Of a stretch of 64,000 bases of DNA, positions 53,135 through 62,068 are shown piece after piece. The DNA lies in NCBI GenBank assembly GCA_034926635.1, contig JAYFQX010000001.1:1-64000 (forward strand), in the 5' to 3' direction. This stretch comes from Christensenella sp034926635 (GTDB lineage: Bacteria; Bacillota; Clostridia; Christensenellales; Christensenellaceae). A program made the translations under genes and the position numbers. Numbering within the stretch: position 1 is the stretch's first letter; the number at the start of each line of letters is the position of its first letter. The notes beneath the pieces were generated by a model. That model was given only the letters and a program-made list of their open reading frames with translations, was not told the DNA's origin and made no database searches.

Positions 53135-53485
53135 CTCCTCGTTTTATGAACCGCACGGTCAGGCTGCCCGATAATAGTGTTATTTATATTTCTAAAACTT
53201 ATAAATATTTTCCCCATATCTGGTTTTTGTAATTTCTCCATTATTTTCCGTAATAACGTACGCATTAGATTTTTATCCCGAATTTTTATGCGTCTTGTTC
53301 CCTGGTTGTCCACTCTTTTACAAATGAGTAACAATTCCCATCACAAATAGTATAAGTCACCTTTCCAAATAAAGCAATGTTTGAATCATAAGGACTCCGA
53401 TAGGAAGACTTTTTGCATTTTTATCAGTTGTTTTTCTATAAAAAATTTTTCTTTGTATTTTGATTATATACCTTGATTATCATGC
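53135..53485. other. Gap with no convincing gene
   Basis: An AT-rich stretch lies upstream of the histidine kinase, where a response regulator gene would be expected. A 67-codon - strand frame (53131-53334) has no ribosome site and is not recognisable. In another - strand frame a short stretch reads NAYVITENNGEITKTRYGE and ends IYKF, closed by a stop on each side; it could be the remnant of a lost gene. I see no full response regulator. Confidence 0.35.
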
Positions 53486-53518
53486 AAAAAAGAAAAATGC
53501 CGACAGATCGTCGACAAT
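53486..53518 (-). terminator. Terminator of the glycyl radical enzyme gene
   Basis: On the - strand a stem of about 7 bp (TGTCGAC/GTCGGCA with wobble) and GATC loop is followed by TTTTTCTTTTTT. Confidence 0.65.
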
Positions 53519-53559
53519 TTTCTTTGTACAATATATGGTAACTTTATCGAGGAATGCGA

Positions 53560-55977
53560 CTATAGTTCGTGCTCTGTGCGCGCAATAATACTATCCTGTA
53601 CCTCTTCTGCCAATTCATTGAAGAAAGCGCTATATCCCGCGACACGTACCACAAGGCTTTTATACTTATCCGGCTGTGCCTGCGCCGTACGCAGTGTATC
53701 AGCAGATACAATATTAAACTGCACATGACCACCGCCGAGGCTGATGTACGTCATAACCATATCCACCCATTTTTTCATGCCTTCCGGAGTGGAAACCGTC
53801 ATAGGAGATAATTTTTGGTTAAAGATAACACCGTTTGCGCAGCGTACATGATCAATTTTGGATACCGAATGCATTACTGCTGTCGGGCCTTTCTTATCGA
53901 CGCCATAATCTGGTGAAATGCCATCTGCAAGCGGTTCGCCCGACGGCTTTCCGTCTGGTAATGCCGCCGTTGCCATACCAAACGCTACATAGGATGCTAC
54001 AGGCAACAATGCCGCTACAAACGGACCCCCGCGATAAGTTTCGTAGCCAAGCATAGAGTCAAAAAATAAATCAGTTGCTAGTTTTACCATTTCATCCGGT
54101 TCATCAAGATCATTCCCGTATTTAGGCACTCGGTTCATTAAAAACTCACGCATCGGTTGTTCATTTTGAAAATTATCCTCTAGGGCACGAATCATTTCGT
54201 CCATGGTATATAGCTTATCTTCATAGACTACTTTTTTAATGGCATAAAGTGAATCACCTGCGTTTGCAATGCCTACGCCAAGCGGTCCTGTCCAATTATA
54301 ACGTGCGCCGCCAGATGTAACATCTTTTCCGTTCTTTATACAATCATCCACCAGCATTGATGTAAGCGGTGTCGGCGATAATTCTGCATGTACCATGTCA
54401 ATGATATTATCCCATGTAACTAATTTTTCCATGCAATAATTCATCTGTTTTTTAAACGCTTCAATAAAGTCCTCAAAAGTTTCAAATGTCCTTGGATCGC
54501 CTGTCTCTATAGAGACCCGACGATTGCTAATTTTGCAAACACCGTTATGAAGCGTTAGTTCTACGATTTTACTCAGGTTAAAATATCCACCGTTACACCG
54601 TCCCCACGTATTTAGCGGTGTAAGCTCTACGCAGCCTACGGGTGCATAATCGCGTGCTTCCCTAAGCGATACCCCGACATTCAGCATGGCGGGTATATAA
54701 ACATCGTCGTTGATAATCTGCGGCATGCCATTGCCCATACGGATCGCTTCGCATGTTCTTTTTACAAACTCAAACGGGCTGTTTTTATGCAAACGAACGG
54801 AAAAATTCGGCTGCATCAGTACGATATGCGAATGTGCTTCTAAACAACGATAAGAAAGATCGTTTGTTCCATCCTCTCCGTCTGGTGTAAGACCACCGAC
54901 AACAAGATTCTGACCCATTGGATATCCTGCATGGAATGCAGCATCTGCCTCACAATAAATTTTTATTGGTTCAGTAAATTTAATCCAAAACGATTCCAAT
55001 AGCTCCTGTGCTTTTAACTTTGTAAGCTTTCCGCTTAAAATATCCTGCTCGTAATAAGGATAAACATATTGATCCATGCGTCCTACCGTAATAGAGGGTC
55101 CGTTGTCATAAATTTGTATGGCAACTTGCACAAACCAAATGCTTTGTAACGCTTCATAGAAGTCACGTGGCGCGAATTCCGGTACCCTACGGCAGTTTTC
55201 AGACATTCGCAACAATTCTGCTTTTCGTTTTTTATCTTTTTCGTTTATAGCCATTTGTGCGGTTAAATCAGCATAACGGTGTGCAAAGGCTATCATAGAG
55301 TCACAGATTGACAGACACGCGTTATAAAATTTCTTTTTTTCAATATCTTCTGCTTTCCATTCCTTTAAACACGCCATTTGTTCCCATATATCTTTTTTAA
55401 TTCCATCAAAGCCTTTCTCTAACAATTTTTGATATGTCAACAAAACATGACCGATGCCGCCTTCTTCATGAACGCCAACACTAAAAAGTCCAGCATCTTC
55501 TCGTAATAGTCGAATATCTTCCGTCATGTAACTTTGAATGCGATCAGAAAAAGTTTTTCCTTTCCAATATGGAAGAATTACTTCACGAAATTCACATATT
55601 TGTTCCCTTGAAATCTGAAATTTATCTTGTGCACGTGTCGGAAACGTTTCAATTTCGCGATCAATCCATTCTACCGCAAATTCCGGAAAAATAGGTGCAC
55701 TACGACGTTTGCTTGCCTGATGTCCACAGATCAATTCTTCATCTACCACAAACAAACTCATCTCACGCAATACTGCACCGAAAGCTTTTGCTTTTCTGGT
55801 AAACCAATCCTCCCCCTCTGTTTCCTCATAAACACGCGTAACAATTTTTGCGCGTTCCAGGCAAACTTCGGATTCCACATTAATCAAACTTTCCTTTAGT
55901 CTTTGGCAACGTTTATATTCGTCTGTACCGACAGGCATAACATCTTTGATATCAATCAACATTTCTGCTTTTTTCAT
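53560..55977 (-). CDS. Glycyl radical enzyme (PFL2/dehydratase-lyase type), substrate unknown
   Basis: An 805-aa glycyl radical enzyme. The thiyl-radical Cys lies in DYAPVGCVELTPLN (about residue 451); the GCVE form, with Glu after the Cys, is found in diol/hydroxyproline dehydratases and related lyases, not in pyruvate formate-lyase. The C-terminal glycyl motif RVAGYSAFFNEL is near 777. ATG 55977 follows a perfect AAGGAGG; an upstream ATG at 56001 would precede that site. It is encoded after its activase and an ABC sugar importer. It probably eliminates water or another group, or cleaves C-C, C-N or C-S, in an imported compound. Confidence 0.9.
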   Translation of the reverse strand: MKKAEMLIDIKDVMPVGTDEYKRCQRLKESLINVESEVCLERAKIVTRVYEETEGEDWFTRKAKAFGAVLREMSLFVVDEELICGHQASKRRSAPIFPEFAVEWIDREIETFPTRAQDKFQISREQICEFREVILPYWKGKTFSDRIQSYMTEDIRLLREDAGLFSVGVHEEGGIGHVLLTYQKLLEKGFDGIKKDIWEQMACLKEWKAEDIEKKKFYNACLSICDSMIAFAHRYADLTAQMAINEKDKKRKAELLRMSENCRRVPEFAPRDFYEALQSIWFVQVAIQIYDNGPSITVGRMDQYVYPYYEQDILSGKLTKLKAQELLESFWIKFTEPIKIYCEADAAFHAGYPMGQNLVVGGLTPDGEDGTNDLSYRCLEAHSHIVLMQPNFSVRLHKNSPFEFVKRTCEAIRMGNGMPQIINDDVYIPAMLNVGVSLREARDYAPVGCVELTPLNTWGRCNGGYFNLSKIVELTLHNGVCKISNRRVSIETGDPRTFETFEDFIEAFKKQMNYCMEKLVTWDNIIDMVHAELSPTPLTSMLVDDCIKNGKDVTSGGARYNWTGPLGVGIANAGDSLYAIKKVVYEDKLYTMDEMIRALEDNFQNEQPMREFLMNRVPKYGNDLDEPDEMVKLATDLFFDSMLGYETYRGGPFVAALLPVASYVAFGMATAALPDGKPSGEPLADGISPDYGVDKKGPTAVMHSVSKIDHVRCANGVIFNQKLSPMTVSTPEGMKKWVDMVMTYISLGGGHVQFNIVSADTLRTAQAQPDKYKSLVVRVAGYSAFFNELAEEVQDSIIARTEHEL

Positions 55978-56082
55978 GATATATATTACCTCCTTTATCA
56001 TGTTCTTTAATTTTCACATGGTCTATTTAAAAATAACCGCCTTGCCATGTTGGCGCTTATCCGTATATGCTGTTTTTAATTT

Positions 56083-56976
56083 TTATCCACCGATCCGCGT
56101 TATAATCCCATAAGATGAAACGATATTCTTCAAATGTTCCATTGTCTGGTCATCCGGCGTATATGCGTCATCGCATTCATATACCATATGCATCTTTTTA
56201 TATTTCGCTTCACCAAACCTATGGTATGGCAACAAATGCAATTCTTTGATACCAATTTTCTTGCTGAATTGTGCTGTTTTTTCTATATTTTCTTCATCTG
56301 CGTTATATCCTCCAATAACCGGTACGCGCACGATCATATCTTTTCCGAGATTTGCCGCATGTTCTGCATTCTGTAAAATCAATTCGTTTCCGGCTCCGGT
56401 CATTTCACGATGTTTTGCAGCATTCATATGCTTTATATCAAATAGTATTTGATCCACATGGAAAAGTACCTTACGTGCTTTTGGCCATTCTACAAAACCA
56501 CAGGTCTCTACCGCGATATGCAAATAGTTTTCTTTCAAGCGTATTGCCAACTGTTCTGCAAAATCATCTTGCGTAAGCGGCTCGCCTCCAGAAAAAGTCA
56601 CACCGCCACCGGATTGTCTATAAAATTGACGATCGCGTATGACTTCCTTTACTACTTCGTCGGCACTCATACTTTTCCCCATCATTTCTCGTGCACCGGT
56701 CGGACAAACTGTTTCACATTTCCCGCATCCGATACAAAGACTCCGATCCCAACGGCGCGGTGTAAGCGCATGTGTTTCACATACCGCATAACACTTATCG
56801 CAACCCATGCAGTCCTCTTCTCGAAAACTCATTTCTGGATAATACTTTTGCGATTCAGGATTTGAACACCATTTACACCGCAGTGGGCATCCTTTAAAAA
56901 AAATATTTGTGCGAATCCCATTGCCATCATGCAAACTATATCTTTGTATATTGAAAATCACACCCTTTGGCTCCAT
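56083..56976 (-). CDS. Glycyl-radical-enzyme activating enzyme (radical SAM)
   Basis: A 297-aa activase. The radical SAM cluster motif is KGCPLRCKWCSNPE (CxxxCxxC, about 29-37). It is followed by an inserted pair of ferredoxin-type [4Fe-4S] sets, CMGCDKCYAVCE and CIGCGKCETVCP (about 57-92), as in activases of non-PFL glycyl radical enzymes. GGGVTFSGGEP is the SAM-binding GGE motif. It installs the glycyl radical on the 53560-55977 product. Confidence 0.93.
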   Translation of the reverse strand: MEPKGVIFNIQRYSLHDGNGIRTNIFFKGCPLRCKWCSNPESQKYYPEMSFREEDCMGCDKCYAVCETHALTPRRWDRSLCIGCGKCETVCPTGAREMMGKSMSADEVVKEVIRDRQFYRQSGGGVTFSGGEPLTQDDFAEQLAIRLKENYLHIAVETCGFVEWPKARKVLFHVDQILFDIKHMNAAKHREMTGAGNELILQNAEHAANLGKDMIVRVPVIGGYNADEENIEKTAQFSKKIGIKELHLLPYHRFGEAKYKKMHMVYECDDAYTPDDQTMEHLKNIVSSYGIITRIGG

Positions 56977-57014
56977 AACCCATCCTTTCCGACCCCAACC
57001 GCTTAAATTTGTTG

Positions 57015-57046
57015 AAAACCGGGACGATATTATTTTATGTCCCGGC
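57015..57046 (-). terminator. Hairpin between the importer and activase genes, possible weak terminator
   Basis: On the - strand CCGGGAC/GTCCCGG stem with a 13-nt loop, followed by TTTT. The short U-tract may allow partial read-through into the activase and glycyl radical enzyme genes. Confidence 0.55.
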
Positions 57047-57116
57047 TTCCAGCCAACTGGTCTTATTACTTTTTTAAGACATTGGTATTTTCATAATCAT
57101 ACTGGGCATATTTTTC

Positions 57117-58277
57117 TTAATCATAAACTAGCTGTGCAATATCAGGATCATCGATATTGGTTGAATCATACCATTTTGCACCAGTATCAACGTCAGAAAC
57201 CGATTTTCCATTTGCAGCGTCAACCGCCATAGATACCGCTTTATAACCAATCTGGTAAGGATCTTGTGTAATAGAACCAAGGAACCACTGATTCTTTACT
57301 GCTTCTTTTTGCGGTGCGCCTGCATCAAAACCAACAACTGTTATATCCTTATATTTTCCACCGTCTTTTGCAAGGTCTTTTCCATCGCTTGTCGCATTCA
57401 GAATTCCACCCACTGTACCTTCATTGGAACAGAAGATTCCAATAATACCTTTGGTATCAAGTGCTGCCTGTGCGGCATTTTTCAGATCTTGTGCATCTGT
57501 AGTAGGCGCAATTTGTGCCAGAATATTCACAACCGGCGTTTTTTCTGCATCTTGTTTATAAAGATCATGACCGATTACTGCAACCTGTCCGGGAAAAAGT
57601 TTTTCCGCTTCTGCCTTCATCTTTGTGATAAACCCTTCCGTACGCCCTGTAACCGATGCAGAAGTTGCGTCTTGGGAAACAACTGCAATGGTAACAGGAT
57701 TTTCTTCTGTAGCAGCTTTCAATTTAGCCATAAAATCAGCATCTGCTACCAAATGCTCCGCAGCAATTGCGGCAGCAGCCTTATTGTCTGTTGCAGCAGT
57801 TGCAGCAACCTGACCTGCCGGCGCGTCAGGAACGCCGGAGTCAAATCCGATTACAGGAATCTTCTTTTCCTGCGCTGATTGTAATTGAGATGTTACAGCC
57901 TCTGTATCAAGCGCTGCTAGAACAACCGCGCTTGGGTTCTTTGCCAATGCAGTATTAAACTGGTCTACTTGTGTCTGAATGTCGGACTCGGATGGCGGTC
58001 CCTGAAAGTCTACCGTTACGCCAAGCTCTTTTGCAGCATCATCAGCACCTTTTTTAACGGTCTGCCAGAACTGATGTTGGAATCCCTTCGCAAGTACAAC
58101 AATCAATTCGTCACCACTCTTAGTTGTGCTGGATTCGCTTGCCCCAGAAGCAGTTTCAGTTGCAGCATCTGCTGGTGCAGAAGCAGAACCGCCTGTCGCC
58201 GCGGGGGCGCCGCAGGCTGCAAAAATCGTTAAGGACGCTATAGCCATACCAACGAACGCCATCATTTTTTTTCTCAT
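57117..58277 (-). CDS. RbsB-type sugar ABC transporter substrate-binding lipoprotein
   Basis: A 386-aa extracellular binding protein. The signal ends SLTIFAAC (Cys about 22). A low-complexity Ala/Ser/Thr linker runs to about residue 55. The periplasmic-binding-protein type I fold follows (about 58-375), with IVVLAKGFQHQFWQTVKKGA, IPVIGFDSGVPD and ITVVGFDAGAPQ. It is the third gene of an RbsA-RbsC-RbsB order. The ligand is unknown. It resembles the anchored binding protein encoded at 61073. Confidence 0.9.
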   Translation of the reverse strand: MRKKMMAFVGMAIASLTIFAACGAPAATGGSASAPADAATETASGASESSTTKSGDELIVVLAKGFQHQFWQTVKKGADDAAKELGVTVDFQGPPSESDIQTQVDQFNTALAKNPSAVVLAALDTEAVTSQLQSAQEKKIPVIGFDSGVPDAPAGQVAATAATDNKAAAAIAAEHLVADADFMAKLKAATEENPVTIAVVSQDATSASVTGRTEGFITKMKAEAEKLFPGQVAVIGHDLYKQDAEKTPVVNILAQIAPTTDAQDLKNAAQAALDTKGIIGIFCSNEGTVGGILNATSDGKDLAKDGGKYKDITVVGFDAGAPQKEAVKNQWFLGSITQDPYQIGYKAVSMAVDAANGKSVSDVDTGAKWYDSTNIDDPDIAQLVYD

Positions 58278-58358
58278 TTTTTACTCCTCCTAATATGAAT
58301 AGTCAATCTTTCTATTGTTCACAGACAATTTGTCTGAGAAGCGCTCCTATAATCGAAC

Positions 58359-59372
58359 TTAATCTGCAGCTTTCACCTTATTTGATGCTTTTTGACGGGA
58401 GATATCCATTAAAACTGCAAGAATTACGACGATCCCTACAAAAAACGTCTGCCATTGTGGCTGCAATCCAATTGTCGTAAGTCCAGTTTTTAGTACCGCC
58501 ATGATAAATACCCCGATCAGCGTGCCGGACATGGTCCCTACACCACCAGCAAGAGAGGTACCGCCGATTACAACTGCTGCAATCCCCTGTAGCTCAAGAC
58601 CGTTTCCAGTGGAGGGTAGTACTGTCGTATAAGTTGCCGCATACATAATTCCTGCAAACCCACAAAAGATTCCGTTTACCATATAAACCAGCATCAGCCA
58701 TTTGCTTGTATTGACACCGGATAACCGTGCTGCTTCTTCATTTGAACCGATTGCATATGTATATTTACCGAATTTTGTTTTATTTAGCAGGAACCATGCC
58801 AAGACAAAGAATCCTGCCAGCCAGATGATTCCAATCGGGAAACCGGAATCTGTCTTTAAAAATAATTGTTTAAACCAACCGCCATCCGATCCTGCCGTTG
58901 GAAACCTTTGCGTTTGTACCGATACGACAATTGCGCCCAAGCCTTGAGAGATCATCATAGTGCCCAAAGTCGCAATAAACGGCGGAAGTTTTAATTTTGC
59001 AATCATAACGCCATTCAACGCGCTGAAACCAATCGGGATTACAACAACGAGGATTAACGCCGCCCAAAGAGGCCAGCCCCACATGTTGTATGCACCGCCG
59101 CCAATAAGTGCGCCGCACATCATTATCGTTCCGATTGAAAGGTCTATTCCGCCTGTGATGATCGGAAACGTTACGCCGATTGCTAGGAAACCGATAAAGT
59201 ATGCAGCCTCCAAAATACTGGTTATAAATCCAAATCCGTCAACGCCTTTCACAAAGACGCCGAACAAAAGAAAAAATGCAAATAGTATGACAAGGGCGCC
59301 TAATGCCAAAAGCTTTTGCAGCTCTATTTTTTTTCCACCCTGTTGCTTTAATGCTTTTGCTTCATTACTCAT
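58359..59372 (-). CDS. RbsC-type sugar ABC transporter permease
   Basis: A 337-aa BPD_transp_2 permease with about eight to ten membrane helices. Conserved segments are FPIITGGIDLSIGTIMMCGA and PPFIATLGTMMISQGLGA, followed by the inner-loop region NEEAARLSGVNTSKWLMLVY that contacts the ATPase, and GGTSLAGGVGTMSGTLIG. It is encoded 15 bp after the ATPase gene. It forms the membrane channel of the importer. Confidence 0.92.
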   Translation of the reverse strand: MSNEAKALKQQGGKKIELQKLLALGALVILFAFFLLFGVFVKGVDGFGFITSILEAAYFIGFLAIGVTFPIITGGIDLSIGTIMMCGALIGGGAYNMWGWPLWAALILVVVIPIGFSALNGVMIAKLKLPPFIATLGTMMISQGLGAIVVSVQTQRFPTAGSDGGWFKQLFLKTDSGFPIGIIWLAGFFVLAWFLLNKTKFGKYTYAIGSNEEAARLSGVNTSKWLMLVYMVNGIFCGFAGIMYAATYTTVLPSTGNGLELQGIAAVVIGGTSLAGGVGTMSGTLIGVFIMAVLKTGLTTIGLQPQWQTFFVGIVVILAVLMDISRQKASNKVKAAD

Positions 59373-59387
59373 TTTTCCCTACCTCGC

Positions 59388-60878
59388 TTAATTTCTCATA
59401 GTGGCATATTGCATAATACCTTCTTGCGTTGCTTCTTCGATGTTAATTTCACCTGTAATTTTACCTTCGCACATTACGAGCACCCTATCGCTCATACGAA
59501 GCAACTCCGGCATTTCGGACGATATCATGATGATTGATTTACCTTCGCTTGCAAGCTGATTCATCAGTTTATAAATCTCGCTTTTTGCGCCTACGTCTAT
59601 GCCCCTTGTCGGTTCATCAAAGATCAGAATGTCGCAATTTCGAACTAACCATTTTGCAATTACAACTTTTTGTTGATTTCCACCGGATAGGTTTCTGACA
59701 AGTTGCTTGATAGACGGCGTCTTCAGTGCCAATTTATCAACGTATTCCTGTGCTTTTTTGGCAATTTTTCTTTCATTCACCACAAAACCATCTACAAAGT
59801 GATTCATTGATGCCATCACCGTATTATCGGCGATGGATAATCCAATCGCTAAACCAAAAGCCTTTCGATCTTCCGACAAATACCCGATTCCATGAGCAAC
59901 CGCATCTTCAGGCGTTCGTATATTTGTTTTTTCTCCGTTCACAAAAATCTTTCCGCTTGTTTTCGGATCTGCACCAAAAATAAGTCTGGCAGTCTCGGTG
60001 CGACCAGCCCCCATCAAGCCTGCAAGTCCCAAAATTTCACCCTTCTGCAGCTCAAAACTTACATCTTTTACATTAGGTGAAACCAAATTTTCCACCTTTA
60101 ACACCACTGGGGCATCCTTCTTTACCATACTGTGCGTTTTTGGTTCTTCATAAATCGTACGTCCTACCATCATGCTGATAATTTGATTTATATCTGTATC
60201 AGCGGTTCGTACCGTATTCACAAACTGCCCATCCCGCATCACGGTAATTTCGTCTGTAATAATCTTCAGTTCTTCCATTCTATGTGAGATATATACAATC
60301 CCCACACCTTGCGCTTTTAACTGATGTACAAATTTAAATAACTCGTCAATTTCTGATGCCGTAAGTGCGGCGGTGGGTTCATCCATAATCAATACGTCAG
60401 TATTAAGAGAAATTGCTTTTGCGATTTCAATCATCTGTTGTTTAGCTACAGACAATGTATTTACTGTCGTATCGGGATCAATATCCAAATTTAATGAATT
60501 CAAGAGCTCTTTTGTCATTAGGTATGTTTTTTTCTTATCTAGCGTAATCCCTTTCTTAGGTTCGCGCCCGATAAAAATATTGTCTGCTACAGTCAAATGC
60601 GGCATTAAATTAAGTTCCTGATGGATCATACTGATGCCGTCGCTAATCGCTTCTCCGGGTGTCTTATAATTGACTTCACGTCCTTTTACAATTACGCTTC
60701 CGCTATCGCGTTCATAGATACCGGTCAACACTTTCATCAGAGTTGACTTTCCTGCGCCGTTTTCGCCCACAAGACCATGCACTTCACCCTTTTTCAGCTC
60801 GATCTGCGCGTCGTCGAGAGCATGAACGCCTGGAAATCTTTTTTGTATGTTCCGCATACTTACTACGATTTCAGCCAT
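59388..60878 (-). CDS. RbsA/MglA-type sugar ABC transporter ATP-binding protein
   Basis: A 496-aa protein with two fused ABC domains. Domain 1 has Walker A GENGAGKSTLMKVL (about 37) and Walker B VLIMDEPTAALT. Domain 2 has GLMGAGRTETARLIFG, the signature LSGGNQQKVVIAKWL and DILIFDEPTRGIDVGAK. Its Walker A is degenerate, as is usual in this family. AGGAGG precedes the ATG. It is first in the importer operon, after a pair of TTGATATCAA palindromes. Confidence 0.94.
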   Translation of the reverse strand: MAEIVVSMRNIQKRFPGVHALDDAQIELKKGEVHGLVGENGAGKSTLMKVLTGIYERDSGSVIVKGREVNYKTPGEAISDGISMIHQELNLMPHLTVADNIFIGREPKKGITLDKKKTYLMTKELLNSLNLDIDPDTTVNTLSVAKQQMIEIAKAISLNTDVLIMDEPTAALTASEIDELFKFVHQLKAQGVGIVYISHRMEELKIITDEITVMRDGQFVNTVRTADTDINQIISMMVGRTIYEEPKTHSMVKKDAPVVLKVENLVSPNVKDVSFELQKGEILGLAGLMGAGRTETARLIFGADPKTSGKIFVNGEKTNIRTPEDAVAHGIGYLSEDRKAFGLAIGLSIADNTVMASMNHFVDGFVVNERKIAKKAQEYVDKLALKTPSIKQLVRNLSGGNQQKVVIAKWLVRNCDILIFDEPTRGIDVGAKSEIYKLMNQLASEGKSIIMISSEMPELLRMSDRVLVMCEGKITGEINIEEATQEGIMQYATMRN

Positions 60879-60909
60879 TCTTATACCTCCTCTTTCAAAG
60901 TTACCTATT

Positions 60910-60964
60910 TTGATATCAAGAAACTAAATATATTGATTAGATTTATCATAGCTGTTGATATCAA
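60910..60964 (-). promoter_or_regulatory. Two TTGATATCAA palindromes in the importer promoter region
   Basis: The perfect 10-bp palindrome occurs at 60910-60919 and 60955-60964, with centres 45 bp apart, in the 190-bp gap upstream of the rbsA-type gene. It is a candidate binding site for the YesN-type regulator or another repressor. Confidence 0.45.
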
Positions 60965-61019
60965 AAAAAGTAATAAATAAAACCGCACAAAACATTAACG
61001 ATTTCACACTCTTTACATA

Positions 61020-61048
61020 AAAAAACGCTGCATTCTCATGCAACGTTC
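61020..61048 (-). terminator. Terminator after the anchored binding-protein gene
   Basis: On the - strand AACGTTGCA pairs with TGCAGCGTT (one G-U pair), followed by TTTTTT. It separates the sensor operon from the importer operon. Confidence 0.75.
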
Positions 61049-61072
61049 TTTAAGTTTTTATATAAAAAATTT

Positions 61073-62068
61073 TTATATGAAGGGATAGATTAACTTTTGT
61101 ATTTCTTCTTCATGCATATTTTCCTGCGTCACAAAGGCAAAGCCCGTATCAATATTTCTTTTAACCGGCTCCTTTTTTACAAGTTGCACAGCCGCCTTCA
61201 CTCCCATATATCCCATATTAAATGGTTTTTGAACCGCATAGCCATCCACAATTCCGTCTTCCAACGCTTCATTCAGCGCTATAGAACTATCAATTGCATA
61301 GCAGGCTACATCGCGATATCGTCCGGTTGCACGTAGCGCACGTACAACGCCCTCGCCTGAAATCTGATTCGTTGCAAAGATGCCATTTAGGTCAGGATGA
61401 TCCTCTAATACACGCATTGTAGTCTCATAGGCATTAATAATACTATCGCCTATATCGTACTCGCCTATGGTCTCAATGTCAGTCCCTTCTATTCCTTCCC
61501 TAAAACCATTTTTGCGCTCAATTGCAGTAGAAGAAATCATCTGATGCGAAATAATTGCAACTTTTCCCACGCCATTCATTTTCTCCGCCATTTTTAACCC
61601 GACGCTCTTTGCCGCGGCTGCATTGTCGGTTCCAACAAAACAATCTTCTATATTTTCCGAAATTCCGGAATCTACCATCACAAGTTTAATCCCTTGGTCA
61701 ACAGCCTGCTTCGCATACGGAAGCAAATCGTTTTGGTCGACAGCCGCTAATAAAATAACGTCTGGTTTTTGATCAATCGCTTTTTTCATCTGCTTTATCT
61801 GCCCCAGTGTATCCGATTCAGAAAGCGGTGCATCAGATGTTGCCTCAGGTGCCAGCAACGTCAACTCTACTCCAAATTCTTTTGCAGCAACTTGCGCCCC
61901 TTGTTTCACAGATTCCCAAAATTCAAAACCTGTTTGCTTGGATTTACTGACAAAAACAACTTGTATATTTTCATTTTTCGTCTCGTTTTGTGCCCAAAAT
62001 ACGCCTATCATGACGAATATTGCAGTGACAATCACAATAATGATACTGTAATAGACCTTTTTGCTCAT
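61073..62068 (-). CDS. Membrane-anchored sugar-binding protein, XylFII-like
   Basis: A 331-aa type I periplasmic-binding-protein fold with an uncleaved N-terminal membrane segment (YYSIIIVIVTAIFVMIGVFW, about 5-25) and no lipobox Cys. The ligand domain (about 33-325) has VVFVSKSKQTGFEFWESVKQ and KLVMVDSGISENIEDCFVGTDN. It overlaps the LytS/YesM kinase gene by 4 bp and lacks its own permease. In Clostridium beijerinckii, XylFII of this type presents a sugar to LytS. A sensory rather than transport role is inferred. Confidence 0.87.
   Translation of the reverse strand: MSKKVYYSIIIVIVTAIFVMIGVFWAQNETKNENIQVVFVSKSKQTGFEFWESVKQGAQVAAKEFGVELTLLAPEATSDAPLSESDTLGQIKQMKKAIDQKPDVILLAAVDQNDLLPYAKQAVDQGIKLVMVDSGISENIEDCFVGTDNAAAAKSVGLKMAEKMNGVGKVAIISHQMISSTAIERKNGFREGIEGTDIETIGEYDIGDSIINAYETTMRVLEDHPDLNGIFATNQISGEGVVRALRATGRYRDVACYAIDSSIALNEALEDGIVDGYAVQKPFNMGYMGVKAAVQLVKKEPVKRNIDTGFAFVTQENMHEEEIQKLIYPFI

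Noticed and set aside
53131..53334. 67-codon - strand frame before the histidine kinase
   Set aside because: No ribosome site and no recognisable receiver or DNA-binding motif; treated as non-coding or decayed.
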